A stretch of 46,223 nt of DNA, taken from an uncultured Acetatifactor sp. Lineage in GTDB: Bacteria > Bacillota > Clostridia > Lachnospirales > Lachnospiraceae. The position numbers and the translations under genes were made by a program. Positions 8,570 through 16,048 of this stretch are shown one piece after another; the first letter of the stretch is position 1, and each line of letters begins with the position of its first letter. The stretch is from NCBI GenBank assembly GCA_947627535.1, contig CANQWM010000022.1, positions 1 through 46,223 on the forward strand, written 5' to 3'. Below the pieces are notes generated by a model, which was given only the letters and a program-made list of their open reading frames with translations, was not told where the DNA came from and made no database searches.

Positions 8570-8956
8570 CTATTTTACCTGTACATTGGTCGTACCCGGA
8601 TTCTGGATCTGGATTACACCGCCCCAGTTGCAGATACATTTGCTGCTGTTGTTCAGGCAGGGTTTTCCGCCCAGCAGAACCGTGGGGCTGCCGGGAGCCC
8701 AGGGCGCCGTGATCACCGGGATACAAGGCATGGGAGTCATCACTCCCAGCTTGGCCGCTGTAGCCGCCGCCACGGTAGGATTCGCCATGGAGCTGCACAT
8801 CCCGAAAGGCGGGATATTCACCAGCGGCACCTGATCCATGATGGTCGCCATAGGCATTTTACTCATCACCCGGGACGCAGGCAGCACCATCAGTGTAGAC
8901 GGCGCCGCTCCAAAGCTGCACATGAGCGTCGCCCCTCCAAATACGCCAAACCCCAC
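8570..8956 (-). CDS. DUF4280 / PAAR-like spike-tip protein
   Basis: This 128-residue protein belongs to the DUF4280 (PAAR-like) family, which caps the spike of contractile injection systems; the Afp/PVC counterpart is Afp10. The family pattern is complete: GATLMCSFGAAPSTLMVLP, then NIPPFGMCSSMANPTVAAAT, then TPMPCIPVITAPWAPGSPTV and CICNWGGVIQI. Conserved cysteines are in place (CSFG, FGMCSS, MPCIP, KCICNW). Translation starts at GTG 8956, directly after the stop of the preceding gene and behind GGAGG, so the two genes are probably translationally coupled. It lies away from the spike genes (21-23 kb), beside the tail terminator and the signalling genes. There is no extension to serve as an effector domain. 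Confidence 0.88.
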   Translation of the reverse strand: MGFGVFGGATLMCSFGAAPSTLMVLPASRVMSKMPMATIMDQVPLVNIPPFGMCSSMANPTVAAATAAKLGVMTPMPCIPVITAPWAPGSPTVLLGGKPCLNNSSKCICNWGGVIQIQNPGTTNVQVK

Positions 8957-9736
8957 TTATTTTTCCTCCTTCCATAGTTCCTCTGAAATCCAGTTTTCTC
9001 TCCCGGAAGACAGCGTCACTTCACACACGCTCTCCCTGCCGTCCGTCCCGCGCAACATACAGAGACATCCTCCCTCCTCAGGGACCGAATGGATGGGAAG
9101 ATAAAAGCTTCCATCCTCTCTGACTGCCGTTTCATAGACCGGATAGATGCTGGTGCCGATCTTTCGGTAAGCCCTGGAAAGCGGATGCTCCAAAAGACAC
9201 GTCTCTCCCTCCTGGGCCGACACCCGGAAGAACTCCCGGTCCTTTCCCTTTCCGCCGATACACAGAGTCTTTCCCTCCAGATGCATCTCAAAGGGCTGGA
9301 ACAGAGACAGCCTTCTGCCCTGCTCCCCGGGATCGTAATCATACAACAGCTTACAGCTTTTCTTCTGCTCCTGAAAAAACAGCCGGATCACGCTTCCTCC
9401 CGGCAGCCTTCCCTTTACGATGGTAGCCCCCCGGGGAATGGGATAGCCAGGGCCCGGCACCATCCGGACCTGGTAGACGTCCACCGTTTCCCCATTTACC
9501 GGCAGCGTAAGCGTCTGCCTCTGGTACAGGGGGCCTTCGATGCAGATACCGGCCTCCTGCCCCTCCAGGTCGCAGAACACATGATAGCCGTCGCTCTTGC
9601 GGATAGCCGGGCGGTTTCCCTCCAGGGTGTACATGCGGATCTGGGAGCCCAGGATAATCCGATCTGTGAAATCATCTATGGGAAGCAGCACCAGCGAAAC
9701 CTTTCTTTTCAATCCTACCGTCATAAAACGACTCAT
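8957..9736 (-). CDS. CIS-associated hypothetical protein, beta-rich
   Basis: This gene encodes a 259-residue soluble protein with no family that I recognise. It looks beta-rich, with phrases such as RKVSLVLLPIDDFTDRIILG and IPRGATIVKGRLPGGSVIRL, and could form one or more beta-sandwich domains. The start at 9736 is chosen because GGAGGTG stands just upstream; longer frames would run back toward the DUF4255 gene without such a site. It lies between the tail terminator and the spike tip and overlaps the latter's start. Proteins of similar build next to DUF4255 genes are often particle accessory proteins, so a structural or collar role is possible but unproven. Confidence 0.55.
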   Translation of the reverse strand: MSRFMTVGLKRKVSLVLLPIDDFTDRIILGSQIRMYTLEGNRPAIRKSDGYHVFCDLEGQEAGICIEGPLYQRQTLTLPVNGETVDVYQVRMVPGPGYPIPRGATIVKGRLPGGSVIRLFFQEQKKSCKLLYDYDPGEQGRRLSLFQPFEMHLEGKTLCIGGKGKDREFFRVSAQEGETCLLEHPLSRAYRKIGTSIYPVYETAVREDGSFYLPIHSVPEEGGCLCMLRGTDGRESVCEVTLSSGRENWISEELWKEEK

Positions 9737-9828
9737 CTTCACCTCCGATTCCGCGCTCTTCTCTGCGCATAACAAGTTTATGTCTGGGAACGGGAATCCT
9801 TCCGGGCAGGATTCCGTAAGCGCGCAAT

Positions 9829-10401
9829 CTATGTATAATCCGCTCGGAACGCAACGTCCTTCACACGCTGGATGCCCTTCGTTCTCGCGGACTCCAGAGG
9901 CACAGGCCCCAGCTTGTAATACAGGGACAGTCGATGCGCCAGGTTCGGGAAGGTCCACACCTTCAGTTTCTCTTCCATCTCCATTTTTTTCATCTCCATA
10001 CGGATGCCGTCCCGTCCGCCTCCGGCGCCAAATTCCATTGTCTCCGGGTCAAATACCGGATAATCCCGCAGGACCTGAACAACCTTTCCCAATATCCTAT
10101 GCTCTTCCTCCGAGCGGAACTTTACATCGCTGGCGGAAAACGCTGTGATCAGATAGGACAGTGTCAGATAGACCGGCGGGAACTTCTGTCTGTCCACCCC
10201 GTCCGAAACCATGCCGCTCAGCCTGAAATCCTCGCTCTCGCTCATATCATATAAATGGATGCACAGCGTCAGGTCTCCCTTGTCCGCCGGAGATGCCAGA
10301 CCGATTCCGTCCTCATTCTGTATGATCTCCGGCACCATCTCTCTTCTGAGAAGCTGCACCAGCGCCCTTCCCGCATCCGCTATGACCGTGTAACTGCCCA
10401 T
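9829..10401 (-). CDS. Tail terminator protein (DUF4255, Pvc16/Afp16 family)
   Basis: This 190-residue protein matches the DUF4255/Pvc16 N-terminal family, which caps the tube and sheath at the end far from the baseplate and fixes particle length together with the tape measure. Typical features are the opening IADAGRALVQLLRREMVPE, the central PVYLTLSYLITAFSAS, and the following EEEHRILGKVVQVLRDYPVF, the hallmark of the family. The C-terminus contains VWTFPNLAHRLSLYYKLGPV, also characteristic. A GGAGG site precedes the start. In Afp the gene is last; here it is followed by about 8 kb of further same-strand genes, which suggests that the envelope/signalling genes were added after the ancestral end of the cluster. 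Confidence 0.85.
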   Translation of the reverse strand: MGSYTVIADAGRALVQLLRREMVPEIIQNEDGIGLASPADKGDLTLCIHLYDMSESEDFRLSGMVSDGVDRQKFPPVYLTLSYLITAFSASDVKFRSEEEHRILGKVVQVLRDYPVFDPETMEFGAGGGRDGIRMEMKKMEMEEKLKVWTFPNLAHRLSLYYKLGPVPLESARTKGIQRVKDVAFRADYT

Positions 10402-10458
10402 ATCTTCCTCCTTGTGCCGTTTTCAGGACTCCCCTCCTGCAAAGCGCGAAACCTTTTC

Positions 10459-12123
10459 TCACATTATTTCCCCCATGTCCTCTGCAGGAGCATCCTCCGG
10501 GGGAGTCTCCGGAGGGACTGCCGGCACGTTTTTGTTGAAAATACCCTCAAAAGCGACGGTTCCATCCTCGGGATTGTACAGGGTCCCTTTCCCGTTGTAG
10601 GTTCCCAGCAGGAATCCGCCCTCATAAAGCAGACTGCCGTCTTCATAGACGACTCCCTGACCGTCGAAGCTGCCCTCCCGAAAACCGCCCTCATAGATCA
10701 GATCCCCGGTCTCCGGATCATACAGCTTCCCCGTCCCGTCGTAAAGGTTCCGGTAAAAGCTCCCCTCGTACAACAGCTTCTCCGTCTCCGGATCGTACAG
10801 CCTCCCCTCTCCGGAATAGGCTCCCATCTCGAAGCTCCCGTCATAGATCAGGCAGCCCGTATCCTCCCGGTACAGCTTCCCGGCCCCGTGATACTGTCCT
10901 TCCTTAAATTCTCCCTCATACACCAAAACTCCGCCGGAATAGAGCCTGCCGTTCCCGTCATAGAGTCCGTCCGCGATATTCCCCTCATAGAGCAGGCTCC
11001 CGTCCGGATCACGCAGGATCACGCTGCCCGCCGACAGGCTGCCCATGTGGAAAGTGCCCTGGTACAGGATCTTTCCATTTTCATACAGGGTTCCTTCCCC
11101 CTCGTACTGATCCTGCGAAAAAGCCCCGTCGTAGACCAGCCGGCCGGATGTATCGTATTCCTTTCCGCTGCCGCTTTTCTTTCCTTGAAAAAACTCTCCC
11201 TCGTAGGAGACCGCCCCGCTCTCGTAATAGAGCGTTCCCGTGCCCTCATACAATCCTTGGGAAAATTCTCCCCTGTACCGGGGCTCCCCACTCTCATAGC
11301 AGAGCGTTCCCGTGCCCTCGTACTGTCCTTGGGAAAACTCTCCCCGATACCGTATCTTACCGTTCTCATAATAGAGCGTCCCCGATCCTTCATACAGATT
11401 CTGGACAAAACCGCCCTGATAAAGCAGCGTTCCGTTCTGATAGCTCTTTCCGTTTCCCTCGTACATCCCCTGGGAAAATCCGCCCTCATACAGGAGAGTC
11501 CCGTCCTCATTGTACAGTTTTCCGTCTCCTTCATACTGATTGGCCGAAAACTGTCCGCTGTACTGTATCTTTCCATTCGCATAATAGGTTTCGCCCGCGC
11601 CGGAATACTGCTCCGCCAGAAATTCTCCCCGATACCTTAAGCTGCCGTCATAACTGTAGAGAGTCCCCTGGCCGTTGATCCTTCCGTCCGTCAGCCTTCC
11701 CTCAAAGAGTACAAGATGCGGATCCTCTCCCGCCACCAGCCGGACCTTGCCGCTGTAGCCTTCCATATCCTGTGAATTGATTACCATGGTCCTGGTTAAA
11801 AAACGGGACTGCACCCAGGGGTGCACGAAGCGCAGCAAAAGCAGCGGCGTCAGGATCAAAAGCAGCGCCAGCACATATACCAGCTTCTTGGCCACATACT
11901 TTTCCCCGATGGCGTAATATCCCTTCAGAGAATCCGGCTTCTCCCCGATCTGTTTGATCTGCTTCTTTACGTCCCCGCTGACCTTTCCCACAATGGTCGT
12001 GGGGCTGAAGATACGGACCATCTTGCGGTACAGAATCTGCAGCGGCGCACTGACAGCCCGCACGATCCTTTTTATGCCGTACAACACACTGTTTTTTAAA
12101 TTAAAACTGCTTGGTAGCTGCAT
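10459..12123 (-). CDS. Membrane-anchored MORN-repeat protein
   Basis: This 554-residue protein has a basic cytoplasmic N-terminus, one membrane helix (about 73-92, YVLALLLILTPLLLLRFV), and then about 16 consecutive MORN-type repeats of 22-25 residues. A typical repeat reads YEGTGTLYYESGAVSYEGEF. MORN repeats form an elongated beta-sheet array and usually mediate binding to proteins or membranes. With one helix and a Lys/Arg-rich N-terminus, the repeats are expected outside the membrane, a topology I infer from the positive-inside rule. It follows the pseudokinase-like gene by 45 bases and precedes the tail terminator. No enzyme domain is visible. A wall-facing scaffold or docking arm for the particle is a reasonable guess. 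The repeats are diverged, so slippage during replication should be limited. Confidence 0.8.
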   Translation of the reverse strand: MQLPSSFNLKNSVLYGIKRIVRAVSAPLQILYRKMVRIFSPTTIVGKVSGDVKKQIKQIGEKPDSLKGYYAIGEKYVAKKLVYVLALLLILTPLLLLRFVHPWVQSRFLTRTMVINSQDMEGYSGKVRLVAGEDPHLVLFEGRLTDGRINGQGTLYSYDGSLRYRGEFLAEQYSGAGETYYANGKIQYSGQFSANQYEGDGKLYNEDGTLLYEGGFSQGMYEGNGKSYQNGTLLYQGGFVQNLYEGSGTLYYENGKIRYRGEFSQGQYEGTGTLCYESGEPRYRGEFSQGLYEGTGTLYYESGAVSYEGEFFQGKKSGSGKEYDTSGRLVYDGAFSQDQYEGEGTLYENGKILYQGTFHMGSLSAGSVILRDPDGSLLYEGNIADGLYDGNGRLYSGGVLVYEGEFKEGQYHGAGKLYREDTGCLIYDGSFEMGAYSGEGRLYDPETEKLLYEGSFYRNLYDGTGKLYDPETGDLIYEGGFREGSFDGQGVVYEDGSLLYEGGFLLGTYNGKGTLYNPEDGTVAFEGIFNKNVPAVPPETPPEDAPAEDMGEIM

Positions 12124-12168
12124 TGTAATCTCCCGCCGCGGCAGTCCCGCTTTTTTTCATAGTTTCTC

Positions 12169-13020
12169 TTACCGGATCTCCACATCACCGATCTGCCGAA
12201 TCGTCTGCTGCGCCACTCTGGAACCGCTGGTGTCCAAAAAACAATGCACTACATACAGCACCGCCGCGGCCAACAGAACCACCATCAGAACCTTTTTCAA
12301 AACCCCCAGCCATATTTTCACCCGCTCCCACAGCCGAAACAGGAAGGTCTGAGGCGTCCGCTCCTCCTGTTCCTCCGCGCACAGATCCCGGTACACGGGC
12401 ATGAATCTTTCGTACAGCTCCAGATAGGCGGAAATCTTCCCCCCGGCCAGATCCCGAAGATAACTGTCCAGCAGCGGATAAGATTTCCTGGCAATTTCCG
12501 CCCGGAACAAAATCGCAAATATCTGGTATAGCTGCTCAAGCGCCAGCTCCAGAGGGCAGGAGACAAAGGATCTCTCGTTTGTCAGCTGATAGTTCCAGGA
12601 GACCTCCATGCTCCCCGATACTGTGACCAGATCCGCCCGGAGCGCGCATTTGAGAAAATACGGATGGGGATCGCGCAGCAGGATCTGTTCCAGCAGCCTG
12701 CGCGCGATCTCCGCCCGCTCCTTCCTGCCGCAGTTTTCCCGGGCCAGCTTTTCCTCCAGCGAGGGATCCGGGCTGTAGGCAAAGACCGCGTAAAAGTTTT
12801 TATTCTGCCGGAAACATTCCAGGTAATCCGGGAACTGGCTTCCCTTGATCTTTTCCTCCAGGAACAGGGTAAAATGCTTCGCCACCGTGCTGTCCGACAC
12901 CTTTACCAGCAGATAATTCTTCCCGGTCCGCTGCTCCAGGCACAGATATTCCTCCATTCTTCCCGTGCTGTCCAGCTGACGTATCACTTCGTAATTTTTA
13001 TTCACATTCTGAATAACCAT
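12169..13020 (-). CDS. Tail-anchored pseudokinase-like protein
   Basis: This 283-residue protein resembles the N-lobe of a Ser/Thr kinase followed by a partial C-lobe and a C-terminal membrane helix (about 240-262). The opening VNKNYEVIRQLDSTGRMEEY and the following YLCLEQRTGKNYLLVKV align in style with kinase strands 1-3, with Lys in the VKV position; FLEEK recalls helix C. No glycine-rich loop, HRD catalytic loop or DFG motif can be found; the place where they should lie reads ALRADLVTVSGSMEVSWNYQ. EssB/YukC of type VII secretion is a known membrane-anchored pseudokinase with comparable architecture, which makes the call plausible. It starts 22 bases after the fibre-like gene with GAAGGAA upstream. 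An alternative is an unrelated fold with chance similarity. Confidence 0.5.
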   Translation of the reverse strand: MVIQNVNKNYEVIRQLDSTGRMEEYLCLEQRTGKNYLLVKVSDSTVAKHFTLFLEEKIKGSQFPDYLECFRQNKNFYAVFAYSPDPSLEEKLARENCGRKERAEIARRLLEQILLRDPHPYFLKCALRADLVTVSGSMEVSWNYQLTNERSFVSCPLELALEQLYQIFAILFRAEIARKSYPLLDSYLRDLAGGKISAYLELYERFMPVYRDLCAEEQEERTPQTFLFRLWERVKIWLGVLKKVLMVVLLAAAVLYVVHCFLDTSGSRVAQQTIRQIGDVEIR

Positions 13021-13042
13021 ACGGATTCCTTCTCTTCTCCCG

Positions 13043-14764
13043 TTATTCTCTGACGATTACAAATATGGATGCCTTTACCTCCGGATAAGCTTCGCTGACA
13101 GCCGTTACCTCATACACGCCGGCCGCGTTGGGGGCCGTATACATGCCGTTTGCGTCTATCGTTCCTCCATTGTCCTTTACCTGCCACAGGATACCGGTTT
13201 CGTTCATATTGCTGCACACCGCCTCCAGGTAATAGCTCTCCCTCGTATGCAGGTTGAGCACGTTCGGCCGGATAAAGATCCTCCGCTCCTTCTGCTCGTT
13301 CAGGATCTCACGGCGGTCCCGCAGGGCGGTCCAATGGACCCGGATTCTCTCCTGCGGCGTGGACGCGGTTACCTGGACCCCGATCACGAAAGTTCCTCTC
13401 TGGGCATCCGTTTTTGCCGCCAGTTCCACCCTCGGAACGGCGCCGCCAAAAATACCGGCTGCACCGAAATATTCTTCTTTGGGAGAGTTGGCTTCCAGTC
13501 CCAGAAGGATCGTCGTGCGCCCGATTCCAAGCCCATGGGAGATCTCCCTGCTGAACAGTTTCTTTCCCTTGCCGGAACCGGCTCCCAGTTCGATCTCCTC
13601 CACACCTTCCGAAATGCCGATTCCAAAAGTCTCCCTGCCCTTCGGTTCCCCGGTCTCTCCGAGCGTATCCCTCTGACCCCCCTGGCCGGCCCTGTCCCGC
13701 TCCAGCAGCCGGATCATGGCATCCTCCAGATAACTGCCGGCAACATACTGCTGGAAAGGCATTTTTTCTATTTCATTGATCACAACAGAATCCCCCGCCC
13801 GCAGCAGGGATATCTTGGCCAGATACAGATTCTGGCAGCCGTTTTCCTTCAGTACCTGATCCATACCCTTCTCATAATAGTCGCGCCGTACCGCCGTCTT
13901 TTCGTCCACGGCTCCTATCTGAACCACCGCGCTTGTCTCCGCCTTTTCCACGGTCTGATTCTGGCCGATCCGCAGGATAAAGCTGTCGGGCACCAGAGTG
14001 GCCGAAGCCTGCGTCCCCGTCACGCCCAATGTATCCAGCTGGTAGGATACGGTATAGCGGCCCGCCTTCTCCATCAGCAGTTCATCAAAGGATACAGACA
14101 GTCGATTCTGTCCCTCATAGGTCAGGCATTTCAAATCCAGCTCATAGGAAAAGGCAAAATGCTCCTGCTGCCCCATGTTTTCAATCTGGATCCGAAGCTC
14201 CACGCGATCCTTTCCTCTGGCAAACTTGGGCATACTCTGGCTTACCCGGATCCCCTTGTCCCAGAAGACCACCTGTGTATGCTCGGAGAGGTTCCGGTTA
14301 GACAGATATTCCGGCTCCGGCTCATTTCTGGTCAGGTACAGCCGGTATCCTTCCCGGATCTTATTATAAGAGACATTCCCTTTCTGCCCGCTGTTGCTGA
14401 TGCTGTGTACCGCCTGGACCTCTTCCTCATCATAGGCTACACAGAGATAGAGATAGCCCGTATTGCGGTCCTCCTCGTAATCGGAAAATCCTTCCAGCAT
14501 CTGCAGCTTGCGCGCCACCGGCTCGTCAATGACGATCTCCCTTCCGTAGTAGTCCAGAGCCAGCCCGCTCTCCACCAGCACGGTGGAGTCATCCACGCCC
14601 ACCACATTCATGCCGGTCACTACCCCGGTTCCGTACAGAAAGCGGTTCAACATGCGCCGCTTATCGTTCCCGTACTTCTGTTCCAGCCGGAAATCATCCA
14701 CTGAGAGCAGTTTCCCGTAAAAATAATTGTTTCTCTCAAAAGGGAAATACTTTGTGTTCTTCAT
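13043..14764 (-). CDS. CIS fibre/baseplate-associated protein with C-terminal Ig-like domain
   Basis: This 573-residue protein opens with FERNNYFYGKLLSVDDFRLE and then NDKRRMLNRFLYGTGVVTGM, a signature I recall in proteins next to tail protein I in contractile injection clusters. The middle is beta-rich and low in recognisable motifs, with a glycine-rich patch near 390-420. The last 90 residues look like a bacterial Ig-like domain (NGGTIDANGMYTAPNAAGVY). Ig-like domains at the end of tail proteins often bind surfaces, so this is the best receptor-binding or fibre candidate in the cluster. The start at 14764 follows GGGAGG with 7 bases of spacing. No long collagen-like or coiled fibre gene is present. 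Confidence 0.65.
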   Translation of the reverse strand: MKNTKYFPFERNNYFYGKLLSVDDFRLEQKYGNDKRRMLNRFLYGTGVVTGMNVVGVDDSTVLVESGLALDYYGREIVIDEPVARKLQMLEGFSDYEEDRNTGYLYLCVAYDEEEVQAVHSISNSGQKGNVSYNKIREGYRLYLTRNEPEPEYLSNRNLSEHTQVVFWDKGIRVSQSMPKFARGKDRVELRIQIENMGQQEHFAFSYELDLKCLTYEGQNRLSVSFDELLMEKAGRYTVSYQLDTLGVTGTQASATLVPDSFILRIGQNQTVEKAETSAVVQIGAVDEKTAVRRDYYEKGMDQVLKENGCQNLYLAKISLLRAGDSVVINEIEKMPFQQYVAGSYLEDAMIRLLERDRAGQGGQRDTLGETGEPKGRETFGIGISEGVEEIELGAGSGKGKKLFSREISHGLGIGRTTILLGLEANSPKEEYFGAAGIFGGAVPRVELAAKTDAQRGTFVIGVQVTASTPQERIRVHWTALRDRREILNEQKERRIFIRPNVLNLHTRESYYLEAVCSNMNETGILWQVKDNGGTIDANGMYTAPNAAGVYEVTAVSEAYPEVKASIFVIVRE

Positions 14765-14849
14765 CTTTAAACCTCCCATTATGCCGCCTCAGGCGGCGCG
14801 TATGCCGGCCCTGCGGCTGTTATCCAAGAACGGTCTGTCGCAGGAGCGG

Positions 14850-15977
14850 TCAGTCCTCCTGCTCTGTCTTCTGCAAAGTGGTAAATTCCAGTTTGCTGTT
14901 TGCGTCCAGCAGGGATCTCTCATACTGTCCCAAGACGCTGTTGACACCCAGATACGAGTATCCTCCGGCAAAAATATAAGGTTCCAGAACGATCAGGTGA
15001 AGCTCCATCTGTACCGGTTTTATCTGTTCGATCACGCGCAGGAGCGCCTGATGTTCCTTGTAGGTGGGAATACACGCTTCTCTCACCAGAACCGTAAAAC
15101 TTTCCGGGTCATCCACATACAGGCTTTTCAAAAGTCCTCCGTACTCCCCTTCAAAGTCTTCCCAGTCCTGCCACTCTATGACAAAAGGCGGTTCGCCCGT
15201 ATACAGCTCCACGAACAGTTCGATTCCCCTTCTGGTCCCCCGGGCCTCGTAAAACTCCATCACATGCCCCAGCAGATAGCGGAGCTGCTTTTCCGTCCAC
15301 ATATAGGTCTCTTCTACCCCCATCCAGGAGGCAAGCCAGTTTAAAAACTCCGGATCGGCTGTCCCGGGATCCAGATTCCGGACGAACTCCCGCATCTGCC
15401 AGGATATGTCGTCATAAAGGGACTGGTATACCGCGAGATACCGGTCCAGAAAGGAATCATTCCCCGTCTCCCTTCGGTAGATCTCCGGCAGATAATTCAT
15501 CCAGCTTTCCGCCTGAAAAAATACCGCAAAATCTCCGATTTCCACAGTTTCCTCTGTCTGCGGATAAATCTCCAGCAAAAACCACAGATAACGCCCCGTC
15601 AGGCTGTGCAGCAGAGTGTCCTCTCCCAGCGCTTCCTCCTTTCGCAAAAAAGGACGGCAGAATTCTCTTTTTTCCGTAAAAGACATTTTCTCCGAACCAA
15701 GAATCTCCCTGACCGTCTTTGTGCGGCCCCCTTCCTCGAAGGAAATCTCATCGGCGGTATAAAAGGAAATCTTCACCAGGGCCCGGGCCGGTTCCGGTAC
15801 GCTGCAGGTCATCCTGTGCCAGATATTGCCCTCCTCAGCGCTGTCCAGGATACGCGACCAGAAAACGGCCTTCCCGCCGTACCCGCCCCTGGCGGAGAGC
15901 CCCCGGGGGCCATAGACAACATTTTCTCCGAATCCTCTTTGATAGTCCGAAACCTTGTTAAACAGAAAATATTTCAT
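14850..15977 (-). CDS. Phage tail protein I-like baseplate protein
   Basis: This 375-residue protein carries the tail protein I (P2 gpI-like) pattern found in injection-system baseplates. It includes YLPEIYRRETGNDSFLDRYL, then VYQSLYDDISWQMREFVRNL, LNWLASWMGV, and YLLGHVMEFYEARGTRRGIE, in the usual order. The first 170 residues form a less conserved beta-rich domain. Members attach the wedge to fibres or link wedges at the baseplate periphery. The start at 15977 is set by GGAGG five bases upstream. It follows the second baseplate-J gene and precedes the fibre-like gene, the same order as J, I, fibre in many contractile phages. Confidence 0.85.
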   Translation of the reverse strand: MKYFLFNKVSDYQRGFGENVVYGPRGLSARGGYGGKAVFWSRILDSAEEGNIWHRMTCSVPEPARALVKISFYTADEISFEEGGRTKTVREILGSEKMSFTEKREFCRPFLRKEEALGEDTLLHSLTGRYLWFLLEIYPQTEETVEIGDFAVFFQAESWMNYLPEIYRRETGNDSFLDRYLAVYQSLYDDISWQMREFVRNLDPGTADPEFLNWLASWMGVEETYMWTEKQLRYLLGHVMEFYEARGTRRGIELFVELYTGEPPFVIEWQDWEDFEGEYGGLLKSLYVDDPESFTVLVREACIPTYKEHQALLRVIEQIKPVQMELHLIVLEPYIFAGGYSYLGVNSVLGQYERSLLDANSKLEFTTLQKTEQED

Positions 15978-16048
15978 ACCAACCTCCATCGTTTCGGTCA
16001 GGCAGACCCTTTATCCCCTGAAAATGGGATCTCGCGGCCCCGGACACA

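Noticed and set aside
10459..12123. DNA-level tandem repeat or minisatellite in the MORN gene
   Set aside because: The repeats are conserved as protein but diverged in DNA and irregular in length, so they are a protein repeat and not a minisatellite.
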